The notes below the pieces were generated by a model that worked only from the letters and a program-made list of their open reading frames with translations, had not been told where the DNA came from and did not search any database. Of a DNA stretch of 64,000 bases, positions 47,302-56,068 are shown in pieces. Within the stretch, counting starts at the first letter, position 1. Every line of letters begins with the position of its first letter. Source of the DNA: TMED14 sp003507115 (GTDB lineage: Bacteria; Bacteroidota; Bacteroidia; Flavobacteriales; Schleiferiaceae); the NCBI GenBank assembly GCA_943787925.1, contig CALSOH010000001.1, positions 124,001 through 188,000 on the forward strand, in the 5' to 3' direction. Made by a program: the position numbers and the translations under genes.

Positions 47302-47616
47302 TCAAGGGGTTTGTTCGTCGATGAGTTCTAAAAGGGTGCGGAAGGCGACAAATTTGCCTTCGTAGCGTTCTTTGGTTTTGGCCTGGAGAGCCGGGGCATA
47401 CATCTGCTGGTAGAGCTGAAAATCCACCATGTCTTTAAATCGGTACTGGATGGAGTAGGTCGTGCCGGACTCTTCGTCTACCATGACCCGCGTAAAACGG
47501 CATTCCTGAAAGAGGCCGGTGGCCAAGACTTCCGGGATGTGAATGCCCATCATCCAGCCCTTCCATTCTTCGTGGACGCTGTCCTCGATGTTAATCGTGA
47601 CGTTGTAGATGAACAT
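47302..47616 (-). CDS. DUF4286-family protein
   Basis: A 104-residue protein of the DUF4286 family common in Bacteroidota: MFIYNVTINIEDSVHEEW, HIPEVLATGLFQECRFTRVM, TYSIQYRF. A ferredoxin-like dimeric alpha/beta barrel is suspected; the function is unknown. The start is the ATG at 47616, 2 nt after the stop of the lipoprotein gene. Longer readings upstream overlap that gene. Part of the serS-lipoprotein-DUF4286-S9-M16 unit. Confidence 0.85.
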   Translation of the reverse strand: MFIYNVTINIEDSVHEEWKGWMMGIHIPEVLATGLFQECRFTRVMVDEESGTTYSIQYRFKDMVDFQLYQQMYAPALQAKTKERYEGKFVAFRTLLELIDEQTP

Positions 47617-47618
47617 AG

Positions 47619-48158
47619 TCACAAGTTCGGGTTTTCCCAGCGATCCCACATCATTTGCCAATGGTTGTCGAGGCTGTCGTGTTGGGCCATCAATTCGCGC
47701 ATGGCTGCACAACTCGTTTCGATCTCAGCGACCAAGGGAAGCAAGGCATTTTTTTCAGATTCGAGGGCTTGGCGCACCGCTTCCGCTTCCAGCAAGCCTT
47801 TCTCGGCGTCATGCTTGAGGGCGCGAATCTGTTCCAAACCATAGGTCAATTGCGCTTCCCATTCGGCATAGGACTGCAGCTCAAACCATCGGCTCGTCTG
47901 GCGGTAGTGGTACTTGAGCACCTCAAATTCGTTGCGGAAATAGGGTTCATGGACCGAATCAAAGCGCTTGGTACGGGCAATGGACGCATGGCGCTCCAAA
48001 TCCGCATAATCCGCTTCAATACCCTCGGCATAGAGCCCCTTGAGGGAAGCCAAGGCGGCGTCCGTATCGGTTTCCAAACGCGTCAAGTCCTCCGCGTAGG
48101 GATAGGAACAAGCGCTGAGGAGGCAGGCAACGAGCCCGAGAATCCAGGTTTTCTTCAT
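47619..48158 (-). CDS. lipoprotein of unknown function, helical
   Basis: A 179-residue protein with lipoprotein signal MKKTWILGLVACLLSAC (Cys17) followed by a long, charged, probably coiled-coil sequence (LTRLETDTDAALASLKG, AEKGLLEAEAVRQALESEKNALL). I do not recognise a family. Its ATG overlaps the serS stop (ATGA) and its stop is 2 nt before the DUF4286 start. Confidence 0.75.
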   Translation of the reverse strand: MKKTWILGLVACLLSACSYPYAEDLTRLETDTDAALASLKGLYAEGIEADYADLERHASIARTKRFDSVHEPYFRNEFEVLKYHYRQTSRWFELQSYAEWEAQLTYGLEQIRALKHDAEKGLLEAEAVRQALESEKNALLPLVAEIETSCAAMRELMAQHDSLDNHWQMMWDRWENPNL

Positions 48159-49432
48159 GCCGAAATGTGATCAAATCCCGTGTATGAGTGCAGCACTTCC
48201 GGGATGACAATGCCTTCGGGACCTTGGTTGTTTTCCAGCAAGGCGGCGACAATGCGCGGCAAGGCCAGGGCCGATCCGTTTAAGGTGTGTGCGAGGTGGG
48301 GCTTTTGGTCTTCGGTACTGCGATAGCGCAGCATCAAGCGGTTGGATTGAAAGGTCTCAAAGTTGGACACCGAAGACACCTCGAGCCAGCGCTCCTGGGC
48401 GGCTGACCAGACTTCAAAATCATAGGTCAATGCCGAGGTGAATCCCATATCGCCCCCACAGAGACGTAAAATGCGGTAATGCAGCCCGAGGTCTTGGAGG
48501 AGTCCGGCCACGTGGGCGACCATTTCTTCCAAGCGGTCGTAGGATTTGCTCGGGTGTTCGACGCAAACGATTTCCACCTTGTCAAACTGGTGCAGGCGGT
48601 TGAGGCCACGCACGTCCTTGCCATAGGAACCTGCCTCGCGGCGAAAGCAGGGGCTATAGGCGGTCATTTTGATGGGCAGATCGGCTTCCGGGACAATCTC
48701 GTCGCGGAGCAAATTGGTCACGGGGACCTCGGCCGTGGGGATGGCATAGAGGTTATCCTCCGTCATGTGGTACATCTGGCCTTCTTTGTCAGGCAATTGG
48801 CCCGTACCAAATCCGGAGGCCTCATTGATGAAATGAGGGGGCTGTACTTCGAGGTAGCCCGCCGCGGTATTCCGGTCCAAAAAGAATTGGATCAACGCGC
48901 GCTGCAGGCGAGCGCCTTGGCCGGTATACACAGGGAAGCCCGCGCCCGTAATTTTCACGCCGCGTTCAAAATCGATGAGTTTGTAGCGATCCGTCAACTC
49001 CCAGTGGGGCACAAAGCCCTCCTCAAGGACGGGAGGATGTCCCCAGGTAGTCACCACTTCGTTATCGTCGGCGGATTTGCCCGCGGTTACGGAGTGATGG
49101 GGCGTATTGGGCAGGGCGATGAGGTGGGCGCGCTCTTCCGCCTCCACCTCTTGGAGGGATGCCGCGAGGAGGTTCAGGCGCTCCTTGATGTCGGCACTCT
49201 GGGCCTTCATGCCCTCGGCTTCCGCGGCCTTGCCTTCGCGAAGTAGGAGTCCAATGGACTTGGCGAGTTTATTCGCTTCGGCTTGCAGATTTTCTGTTTC
49301 TGCTTGGACCTGCCGCCGGCGCTCATTGAGAGCGAGGAGAGCATCAATCGCGGGACGCGCGTCGACATGGCGTTTGGCCAATGCCGAGATTACGCGTTCG
49401 GCGTCCTGCCGAATGGTGGTGAGTTGTAGCAT
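48155..49432 (-). CDS. serS: seryl-tRNA synthetase
   Basis: SerS charges tRNA-Ser. 425 residues: the N-terminal long coiled-coil arm (about residues 25-105) and the class II core with motif 2 FRREAGSYGKDVRGLNRLHQFDKVE near residue 265 and motif 3 GSALALPRIVAALLENNQ near the C-terminus. Full length and intact. It lies downstream of rplU-rpmA but is separated from them by a terminator, so it probably has its own start signal in the 69-nt gap. Confidence 0.97.
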   Translation of the reverse strand: MLQLTTIRQDAERVISALAKRHVDARPAIDALLALNERRRQVQAETENLQAEANKLAKSIGLLLREGKAAEAEGMKAQSADIKERLNLLAASLQEVEAEERAHLIALPNTPHHSVTAGKSADDNEVVTTWGHPPVLEEGFVPHWELTDRYKLIDFERGVKITGAGFPVYTGQGARLQRALIQFFLDRNTAAGYLEVQPPHFINEASGFGTGQLPDKEGQMYHMTEDNLYAIPTAEVPVTNLLRDEIVPEADLPIKMTAYSPCFRREAGSYGKDVRGLNRLHQFDKVEIVCVEHPSKSYDRLEEMVAHVAGLLQDLGLHYRILRLCGGDMGFTSALTYDFEVWSAAQERWLEVSSVSNFETFQSNRLMLRYRSTEDQKPHLAHTLNGSALALPRIVAALLENNQGPEGIVIPEVLHSYTGFDHISA

Positions 49433-49443
49433 AGTGTAAAACT

Positions 49444-49478
49444 AAAAAACCCCCTGAAGCTTTTAAGGCGACAGGGGG
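49444..49478 (-). terminator. intrinsic terminator of the rplU-rpmA operon
   Basis: On the minus strand a stem CCCCCTG/CAGGGGG with a 15-nt loop is followed by TTTTTT, 24 nt after the rpmA stop. It ends ribosomal transcription before serS, though partial read-through is possible. Confidence 0.8.
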
Positions 49479-49501
49479 AATGTTTAAAGTCGTGCTTAGA
49501 A

Positions 49502-49774
49502 TTAGGCTTCGCCCCCTTCAGTGAAAGGAACAATGGAGACAAAGCTCTTGTTGCCAGCCTTCTTTTTGAACTCGACCAAGCCGTGTTCAAGTGCATACAA
49601 CGTATGATCTTTGCCCATGCCGACATTCTTGCCGGGGTGGTGCGATGTGCCGCGTTGACGGACAATAATATTGCCGGCCAAAGCAGGTTGACCACCGTAA
49701 ATCTTTACGCCGAGTCGTTTGCTTTCTGATTCGCGGCCGTTCTTGGAACTACCTACACCTTTCTTGTGTGCCAT
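49502..49774 (-). CDS. rpmA: 50S ribosomal protein L27
   Basis: bL27 of the large ribosomal subunit; its N-terminus reaches the peptidyl-transferase centre. 90 residues beginning MAHKKGVGSSKNGRES with SKRLGVKIYGGQ and NIIVRQRGTSHHPGKNVGMGKDHTLYAL. It has no cleavable N-terminal extension of the Firmicutes type. 13 nt after rplU, in the usual rplU-rpmA order. Confidence 0.98.
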   Translation of the reverse strand: MAHKKGVGSSKNGRESESKRLGVKIYGGQPALAGNIIVRQRGTSHHPGKNVGMGKDHTLYALEHGLVEFKKKAGNKSFVSIVPFTEGGEA

Positions 49775-49787
49775 GGCTTGTCAGATT

Positions 49788-50162
49788 TTAAGCTTCAGCA
49801 GCAACGTCTTCCGTTGCCTCCGCTTTTTTGGTTGCTTTTTTCTTCGGAGCAGACAAGGAAATGTCTGAAATCAAGATCTGGGTCATCGGCTGGCGATGGC
49901 CTGTCTTCTTGTCGTAGCCCTTGCGGCGCTTCTTCTTGAAGATGATCACTTTGTCGGCCTTTATATGGCTCAAGATGCTCGCGGTTACGGAAGCACCTTC
50001 GATAACGGGGGCGCCAACTTTGATGCCGTTCGTGTCTTCGCTCAACATGACGCGATCAAACGTGAGTTTGTCGCCCTCATTGCCGGCTAGACGGTGAACG
50101 TATACGCGCTGGTCTTTTTGCACTTTGTATTGCAGCCCTGCTATTTCTACGATGGCGTACAT
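49788..50162 (-). CDS. rplU: 50S ribosomal protein L21
   Basis: bL21 of the large subunit. 124 residues: MYAIVEIAGLQYKVQKDQRVYVHRL, and the bL21 signature IFKKKRRKGYDKKTGHRQP near residue 75. A C-terminal tail (KKKATKKAEATEDVAAEA) is longer than in E. coli, as in many Bacteroidota. First gene of the rplU-rpmA operon, with a good promoter upstream. Confidence 0.98.
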   Translation of the reverse strand: MYAIVEIAGLQYKVQKDQRVYVHRLAGNEGDKLTFDRVMLSEDTNGIKVGAPVIEGASVTASILSHIKADKVIIFKKKRRKGYDKKTGHRQPMTQILISDISLSAPKKKATKKAEATEDVAAEA

Positions 50163-50187
50163 GTGTACATTGTTTAGTTAAGGGGTG

Positions 50188-50217
50188 CAAAGATACGCGT
50201 AAAACCAATATCCCAAA
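50188..50217 (-). promoter_or_regulatory. rplU promoter, -33 TTTG and -7 TATCTTTG
   Basis: Read on the minus strand, TTTG (50217-50214), an 18-nt spacer and TATCTTTG (50195-50188), then 25 nt to the ATG. Both elements and the spacing match the Bacteroidota consensus. One of the best promoters in the window. Confidence 0.75.
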
Positions 50218-50389
50218 GTCATTGTGGCCAAATTCATCAGAGAACTTTCTGAGTCCTTGAGGGCGAAAAAGCTTGCGGGTCGTTGTAACTTTACGCCCGC
50301 ACAACCCCTAGGAACCTCTTTTGGCCTTGTTTTTGTGCAATATTGAACCCGATCTCAGCCCGTCCGCGGGCCTCAATTAACTCTATCCC

Positions 50390-51718
50390 ATGAAGCACCC
50401 CTCCCTACTCTTAGCTGCAGGTTTGGCTTGTATGGCGTATTCAGTCCAAGGCCAAATTGCCTTTGAAGAGTACGACCTCGAAAACGGTCTGCATGTCATC
50501 CTACACCAGGACAACTCGACGCCCATTGTGGCAGTCAGCGTATTGTACCACGTAGGATCCAAGAACGAAGAAACGAACCGCACGGGCTTTGCCCACTTCT
50601 TTGAGCACTTGCTCTTTGAAGGCTCCGAAAACATCGGACGCGGCGAGTACATGAAGCTCATCCAAGCCAACGGCGGAACCCTCAATGCCAACACCATGCA
50701 GGACCGCACCTTTTACTTTGAGATTCTGCCCTCCAACAATTTGGAGCTCGGATTATGGATGGAGTCTGAGCGGATGCTGCATGCCAAGGTCGACCAGACC
50801 GGCGTGGAAACCCAGCGCGAAGTCGTCAAGGAGGAGAAACGCATGCGCGTGGACAACCAACCTTATGGCTCTTGGAGCGCGGAAATGTTCAAGCGTGCCT
50901 TCCCGGACCACCCCTACAACTGGGCTGTCATTGGCTCCATGGACGACTTGAACGCCGCCCAGACCGAGGACTACGTCCATTTCTACCAGAAATACTACAT
51001 CCCGAACAATGCGACGTTGAGCATTGCGGGCGATTTGGACCCCACCGAGGCCAAGGCCTGGATTGAAAAGTACTTCGGAACAATTCCCGCAGGAGAACCC
51101 GTGGTACATCCGAGCAAAAACGCTTCGGCGCTCACCGGGGAGATTCAGGATACCGTTTTTGATAACATCCAGATTCCAGCGATTTTCGCTGGGTACCGTA
51201 TGCCTGGCCAGGCCGACAAGGATGCCTATGCTTTGCAAATGCTGACCACGGCCCTGAGCGATGGCCCTTCTTCCCGTCTGTCTATGCGCATGGTGGACCA
51301 AGACCAGTCTGCGCTGCAGGTGGTGGCCTTCCCGTACGCCCTGGAGGACCATGGTATCTTCATCACCCTCGCACTCGTGAACGGCGAATTCACCACAGCA
51401 GACGTCCTGGGCACCATGGATGAGGAGATCGTCCGCATTCAAAACGAATTGTTGAGCGAAAAAGAATTCGAAAAAGTACTGAACAAGGTAGAAGCGGATT
51501 TCATCACGCAGAACGGATCGGTTTCCGGGATAGCGGAGTCTCTGGCAAATTACCACGTCTACTTCGGGGATGCCAACCTGATTAATACGGAGATCGAGCG
51601 CTACCGCTCCGTCACCCGCGAAGACATTCAGCGCGTCGCCCAAACCTATTTGCAGCCTTCTAACCGTGTGGTCTTGACCTACTTGCCCAAGCCCAGCGCC
51701 AATCCCTCTGTCGAATAA
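50390..51718 (+). CDS. M16-family zinc metallopeptidase, exported, active subunit
   Basis: A 442-residue exported M16 peptidase with signal peptide (cut near VQGQ). The inverted zinc motif HFFEHLLFEGS (HxxEH) is near residue 70, with the third ligand Glu in the VVKEEKRMRVDNQPYG region. The C-terminal domain is present. It forms a pair with the next gene, which lacks the zinc motif; such pairs act as heterodimers in mitochondria and other bacteria. Its TAA overlaps the next ATG (TAATG). The 227-nt space to rplU holds the divergent promoters; a TAACTTTA at 50286-50293 is a candidate. Confidence 0.92.
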   Translation: MKHPSLLLAAGLACMAYSVQGQIAFEEYDLENGLHVILHQDNSTPIVAVSVLYHVGSKNEETNRTGFAHFFEHLLFEGSENIGRGEYMKLIQANGGTLNANTMQDRTFYFEILPSNNLELGLWMESERMLHAKVDQTGVETQREVVKEEKRMRVDNQPYGSWSAEMFKRAFPDHPYNWAVIGSMDDLNAAQTEDYVHFYQKYYIPNNATLSIAGDLDPTEAKAWIEKYFGTIPAGEPVVHPSKNASALTGEIQDTVFDNIQIPAIFAGYRMPGQADKDAYALQMLTTALSDGPSSRLSMRMVDQDQSALQVVAFPYALEDHGIFITLALVNGEFTTADVLGTMDEEIVRIQNELLSEKEFEKVLNKVEADFITQNGSVSGIAESLANYHVYFGDANLINTEIERYRSVTREDIQRVAQTYLQPSNRVVLTYLPKPSANPSVE

Positions 51719-53778
51719 TGAAACGTATTTTTCTTGCCCTTGCGGCCCTGATGACCTTGAGTGCCGCGGCCCAGTTGGATCGCAGTATTCGCCCAACTCC
51801 CGCGGAACCGCGCGTTCCCACCATTGCTCCGTACCGCCAGTTTACCATGAAAAACGGGATGACGGTGCTCGTCGTGGAAGACCACAAACTCCCTCGGGTG
51901 TCCATCGGCCTTTCGATGGATCCAGGACAGCTCTTTGAAGGCGATATTGCAGGCGTTTCGGCTTTGACAGGCGATATGCTCTCGGAAGGCACCACCCTGC
52001 GCGACAAGGCGAGCTTGGACGAAGCGGTGGACTACATTGGAGCGCGTTTGCGCACCGGACCCACGGGCGTGAATACGAGCGGATTGAGCAAATATGCGGA
52101 CCAGCTCTTTAGTATTGCGGCCGAAGTAGCCACCAAGCCTGCCTTCCCCGAAGCGTCGTTCGAAAAACTAAAGAACCAGTTGATTACAGGGCTAAAAAAC
52201 GAGCGTGACAACCCTGGAACGATTCGCGGGAACGTCTCACGTGCCTTGCTCTATGGAACCAACCACCCCGCAGGCGAATTGGTGACGGAAGCCACGGTGA
52301 ACCATGTGTCACTTCAAGATTGCCAAACCTTCTACAAGACCTACTGGAAGCCCAACATCGCCACCTTGGTGATCGTGGGGGACATTTCGGTCGATCAGGC
52401 CCGTCAACTGGCGGAAACCCACTTTGGCAAGTGGAAAGGCAAATTCAAGAATGAAGTCACGTATCCGGCTCCCGCCAAACAAGCTAGTACACGTATCGTA
52501 CTCGTGAACCGCGATGCCTCGGTGCAATCCAGCATTGTGGTGACCAACACGATGAATCTCATCGTGGGCCATCCTGATGTGGAGGCCATGGCGGTGATGA
52601 ACCAAGTGTTGGGTGCGGGCTCTGCGGGCCGGTTGTTCCAAAATCTACGGGAAAGTAAAGCGTATACCTACGGTGCTTACTCCAATTACGGGACCAGCAA
52701 GTACACGACGTCCTTCAGTGCCGAGGCCGAAGTGCGCAATGCGGTGACGGATTCCGCGGTCGCGGAGTTCTTGTATGAATTGAACCGAATCCGCACGCTG
52801 CCCATCACGGCGGACGACCTACGCGCGGCCAAAAACAACCTGTCTGGAAGCTTTGGACGTTCGCTGGAAAACCCGGCTACGGTGGCTCGATTTGCGAGCA
52901 ACATCAAAGAATACGGGCTGCCCACAGACTACTACAACAATTACCTCAAGCGTTTGGAGGCGGTCACAGTAGAGGATGTGCAACGGGTGGCGAACCGCTA
53001 CATTGAAGAGGGTCAATTCTTGATTTTGATCGTCGGAAAGGCCCTGGAGATTGCTCCCGGATTGGAGCGCCTGGGCTTCCCCATTGAATACTACACGCTG
53101 GATGCTGAGCCCACCACGGCTCCCGTGGCGACCGTTCCCGCCGGTTTGACGGCCCAAAAAGTCATCGATGCTGCTTTCGTGGCCTTGGGTGGGCGTGAAG
53201 CCATCGAGGGGGTTCAAACCATCGACATTCAGCAAGAGGCGAGCCTGATGGGCATGACTTTAACCTTTCACTCGGTCTATGCGGCGCCCAATTACATCTT
53301 CTCCGAGCAAAAGACTCCAATGGGAGCCAGTGTAAAAAAATACAATGGCACCAACGTGGTGGTTCAAGCCAACGGTCAGGACATTCCTGTGGATGAAGCC
53401 ACGGCCGCGGATGTGATCAACGACTCCTGGTGTACGGAACTCCTCTTAAGCGGTGGAGAAGGCGGCAACGCGGTCCTTTCCGAAGCTCCAGCGACGGTCA
53501 ATGATGCGCTCTGCTATGAGCTGGTCGTGACATTGGGAAGCAACGAAGTCAAGCGCTACTACGACGCCAAAACAGGCCTATGTGTGCGTCAAAGCCAAGT
53601 GGCCCAAACCCCCCAGGGTGAGCAGGTCATTAACGTAGACTTTGGCGACTACCAGACGGTGGATGGCGTGAAGCTTCCCTTTGTGACCGCGGTTCCGCTT
53701 CAGCCCGGAATGAACCTTGAGGTGAAAAACACCCAGGTGGTGATCAACGGCGAAGTGGACATGAACATTTTCAACTAA
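51718..53778 (+). CDS. M16-family protein without zinc motif, fused to a C-terminal beta domain
   Basis: A 686-residue exported M16-like protein with signal peptide (MKRIFLALAALMTLSAAAQ). Where the zinc motif should be it reads GVSALTGDMLSEGT, so it is the inactive partner of the preceding peptidase. The R/Y region GSAGRLFQNLRESKAYTYGAYS is kept, as in inactive processing-peptidase subunits. From about residue 480 a second domain resembles periplasmic LolA-like/DUF4292-type beta folds (VNVDFGDYQTVDGVKLPF). A hairpin terminator follows. Confidence 0.88.
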   Translation: MKRIFLALAALMTLSAAAQLDRSIRPTPAEPRVPTIAPYRQFTMKNGMTVLVVEDHKLPRVSIGLSMDPGQLFEGDIAGVSALTGDMLSEGTTLRDKASLDEAVDYIGARLRTGPTGVNTSGLSKYADQLFSIAAEVATKPAFPEASFEKLKNQLITGLKNERDNPGTIRGNVSRALLYGTNHPAGELVTEATVNHVSLQDCQTFYKTYWKPNIATLVIVGDISVDQARQLAETHFGKWKGKFKNEVTYPAPAKQASTRIVLVNRDASVQSSIVVTNTMNLIVGHPDVEAMAVMNQVLGAGSAGRLFQNLRESKAYTYGAYSNYGTSKYTTSFSAEAEVRNAVTDSAVAEFLYELNRIRTLPITADDLRAAKNNLSGSFGRSLENPATVARFASNIKEYGLPTDYYNNYLKRLEAVTVEDVQRVANRYIEEGQFLILIVGKALEIAPGLERLGFPIEYYTLDAEPTTAPVATVPAGLTAQKVIDAAFVALGGREAIEGVQTIDIQQEASLMGMTLTFHSVYAAPNYIFSEQKTPMGASVKKYNGTNVVVQANGQDIPVDEATAADVINDSWCTELLLSGGEGGNAVLSEAPATVNDALCYELVVTLGSNEVKRYYDAKTGLCVRQSQVAQTPQGEQVINVDFGDYQTVDGVKLPFVTAVPLQPGMNLEVKNTQVVINGEVDMNIFN

Positions 53779-53827
53779 GTCCCTGATTTATGGGCGAGTT
53801 AGGTTGACCCTAGACGCCGAAACGCAG

Positions 53828-53856
53828 GAAACCCCGAAGCATCGCTTCGGGGTTTC
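53828..53856. terminator. bidirectional terminator between the M16 gene and the EamA gene
   Basis: A perfect 13-bp stem GAAACCCCGAAGC/GCTTCGGGGTTTC with a 3-nt loop lies between two convergent genes. T-rich sequence follows on the plus strand; the minus-strand tail is less T-rich. Confidence 0.8.
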
Positions 53857-53892
53857 TTCGTTTTATAAAGATTTCTGGGAACGGGAAAGTTC

Positions 53893-54771
53893 CTATTTCG
53901 CGGGCCGATTCACCATCCAAACACCCACCAAAATGGTCACCATGCCCAAGTAGTGATTGAGCGCCAGCTCTTCGCCGAAGAACAATCCCCAGCCCAGAGC
54001 CACAATGGGAATGACATAGGTCGTCGAGGCAGCAAAGAGGGGCGTCGTCATGGCGATTAAGCGGTTGAATACCACCATGGACAAGCTCGTACCCACCAAG
54101 CCTAAAAAGGCGATGGCCGCCAAGCTGCTCCACATTTCGGGACTTCCCGTGAATTGGGCGGGGAAGTCCGTGGCCAAAAGAATACCCACCGAGGGAACCG
54201 AGGCGCCCAACATGGCAAACAGGGTAATGGCTCGAGGGGATAAATGCTTCAAACGGTCCCCAATAGTATTGATGCTCACGCCGTAGCAGGCCGCGGCGAG
54301 CACGGCGAGGAGGAGATAGGGCCAGTTTTGGCCTACACTGGAATGGTTGTCCAAGGGATTGATGAGGATGAGCGCCCCCACGAAACCCACGGCGACGCCT
54401 AAGGCCCGGAGCAGCTTCAATTTCCGCCCAAAGACCAGCAGCCCAAATAGCAACGTGAATAGGGGGGTCATGGAATTCGTAATACCCACCACTCCTGAGG
54501 GAACATGCGCCACAGCTACGGGGAAGAGCAAATACGGGATGGAATTTCCCAAAAGCGCTACAATGAGAAAGGCCGGTATGTCCGCGCGGCGAAACTCCTT
54601 CAGGTTGGGCCACGCAAAGGTGAGGGTCAATAGTGCCGCAAAGAGAATGCGGGCGGCACCGATTTGAACCGCGGTAAAGGCGATTAACGCATGCTTCATC
54701 AAAATGAAGGAGGATCCCCACACCAAAACGAGGGCGGTAAACATGATCCAAGGGAGGAGGGAGCGATTCAT
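53893..54771 (-). CDS. EamA/DMT-family transporter
   Basis: A 292-residue drug/metabolite transporter with ten predicted membrane helices in two EamA repeats (first: WIMFTALVLVWGSSFILMKHAL; second begins near VGQNWPYLLLAVLAAACYG). The substrate is unknown. The start is the ATG at 54771 giving MNRSLLPWIMFTAL; longer readings overlap heme A synthase. A perfect -7 box TACCTTTG ends 7 nt before it, back to back with that of the divergent gene. Confidence 0.88.
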   Translation of the reverse strand: MNRSLLPWIMFTALVLVWGSSFILMKHALIAFTAVQIGAARILFAALLTLTFAWPNLKEFRRADIPAFLIVALLGNSIPYLLFPVAVAHVPSGVVGITNSMTPLFTLLFGLLVFGRKLKLLRALGVAVGFVGALILINPLDNHSSVGQNWPYLLLAVLAAACYGVSINTIGDRLKHLSPRAITLFAMLGASVPSVGILLATDFPAQFTGSPEMWSSLAAIAFLGLVGTSLSMVVFNRLIAMTTPLFAASTTYVIPIVALGWGLFFGEELALNHYLGMVTILVGVWMVNRPAK

Positions 54772-54778
54772 AGGGGGC

Positions 54779-54797
54779 CAAAGGTAGATTACCTTTG
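54779..54797. promoter_or_regulatory. palindromic divergent promoter CAAAGGTAgatTACCTTTG
   Basis: Two perfect TAnnTTTG boxes in opposite directions are separated by 3 bp. The minus box is 7 nt from the EamA ATG and the plus box 5 nt from the heme A synthase ATG. The whole is an 8-bp perfect inverted repeat. Confidence 0.6.
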
Positions 54798-54802
54798 CAT
54801 CC

Positions 54803-55891
54803 ATGCCACATTCCCCGACGACGAAATGGACGGCCGTATTGCGCCGGTTATTGCAAACCTCGATCATCCTCACTCTTTTGGTCATTTTAGCAGGCTCCAT
54901 CGTCCGCATGACGGGCAGTGGAATGGGTTGCCCCGACTGGCCGAGCTGCTTTGGCTTAATCATTCCACCCACGGAAAAGGCGCAGGTAACTTGGAGCCCG
55001 GAGACCCTCTACGGGCAGGGCCAAATGATCCTTCGCAACGATACGCTTTGGGTAGCCGAAGCCGCTTTCACAAGCGGAGATCGATTCGATACCCATCATT
55101 GGACACCCTACACGCGGCACGATTATGCAGTCTTCAATCCGGTCCATACCTGGATCGAATATATTAACCGCCTGTTGGGCGCCTTGCTGGGCCTTCCAGT
55201 TCTCCTGGCGGCTGCATGGACGCTCGGTCGTTTCAAGGCTCATCCTAAATGGGCGCTGACGATGGTGGCCGCCTTGGTGGTTCTTGGGTTTGAAGCTTGG
55301 CTGGGAAAAGTCGTAGTCGATGGCAACTTGATCCCCCACCAAATTACTTACCACATGGCCGGGGCCTTTGCCCTCTTAGGCCTCCTGACGGCCGTATATC
55401 GCAGTGTTTCGTCGGAATGGGAACTACATGCATTCCGGGCGGAGCGCGACGTGCAGGGGCTAGAAGCCGATCGCCGGGCGGCCTATCCCCTCTTTTTGGG
55501 ATTGATTGGCCTGTTAAGTGTCCAAATCATCTTGGGGACCCAAGTTCGCGAAGAAGTGGATGCCCTAGTCAAAACCTTCGGTCTGTATGCGGACCGCAGC
55601 GATTGGGTGGCGCAACTCCCCGTCGGATTATTGGTTCACCGCAGTTTTAGTCTCTTGATTTTAGCGCTGTCGTACTATCTCTATCGCAAAACGGCGGGCC
55701 TGGGTGGACTCAAGGTTCGGGCGGCCTTTGTCCTGTATGCGCTTTTGGCTGAAACGGCCCTCGGCGCCGCGATGTACTACCTGGCCATTCCGCGATTCTT
55801 GCAACCCGTGCATTTGCTATTGAGCGCGGTCTCGTGGTTCCTGCTTGTCGATGGGGCATTCAAGGCATGGTTGATGCTGCGAAAGGGCTAG
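54803..55891 (+). CDS. ctaA: heme A synthase (COX15/CtaA)
   Basis: COX15 oxidises the C8 methyl of heme O to the formyl of heme A for cytochrome oxidase. A 362-residue membrane protein of eight helices with the N-terminal motif GSGMGCPDWPSCFG, heme-ligand histidines in HTWIEYINRLLGA, IPHQITYHMAGA, LLVHRSF and PVHLLLSAVSW. A long periplasmic loop (about residues 55-105) is a COX15 feature. The N-terminal half bears the Cys pair. The ATG follows a -7 box by 5 nt. The stop codon merges with an octamer repeat. Confidence 0.93.
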   Translation: MPHSPTTKWTAVLRRLLQTSIILTLLVILAGSIVRMTGSGMGCPDWPSCFGLIIPPTEKAQVTWSPETLYGQGQMILRNDTLWVAEAAFTSGDRFDTHHWTPYTRHDYAVFNPVHTWIEYINRLLGALLGLPVLLAAAWTLGRFKAHPKWALTMVAALVVLGFEAWLGKVVVDGNLIPHQITYHMAGAFALLGLLTAVYRSVSSEWELHAFRAERDVQGLEADRRAAYPLFLGLIGLLSVQIILGTQVREEVDALVKTFGLYADRSDWVAQLPVGLLVHRSFSLLILALSYYLYRKTAGLGGLKVRAAFVLYALLAETALGAAMYYLAIPRFLQPVHLLLSAVSWFLLVDGAFKAWLMLRKG

Positions 55892-55962
55892 GGCGCGCGG
55901 AGCACGCTGGCTAGGAAGCTAGAGGGCTAGGAAGCTAGAAGGCTAGGAAGCTAGAGGGCTAG
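55889..55962. repeat. octamer tandem repeats, left arm of intergenic element copy 2
   Basis: Six 8-mers in a row from 55911: CTAGGAAG, CTAGAGGG, CTAGGAAG, CTAGAAGG, CTAGGAAG, CTAGAGGG, then a partial unit. They alternate as a 16-bp period. The heme A synthase stop (GGCTAGGG) is part of a related unit. Confidence 0.85.
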
Positions 55963-56068
55963 GCAAATCAGCGGAAAGTCCCGGCGCGCAGCGAAGGTCC
56001 ACCAATGAGAGAATGGGTAAAAGAGATTAAACGTTTAAGCGAAAACGCCTCAGCGCGTAGCGCGAGCC
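55963..56068 (-). repeat. intergenic repeat element, copy 2 core (reverse orientation)
   Basis: The reverse complement aligns with copy 1 over the whole core. The 25-bp block at 55972-55996 is identical. The block at 56019-56040 carries the 12-bp palindrome TTAAACGTTTAA. The hairpin CAGCGCGTAGCGCGAG at 56051-56066 matches the copy 1 hairpin apart from one base. It again lies between convergent genes. Confidence 0.75.

Noticed and set aside
45966..47324. 452-codon plus-strand frame opposite the S9 peptidase
   Set aside because: Long antisense frame caused by codon bias in a GC-rich gene; the minus strand carries the full peptidase motifs.
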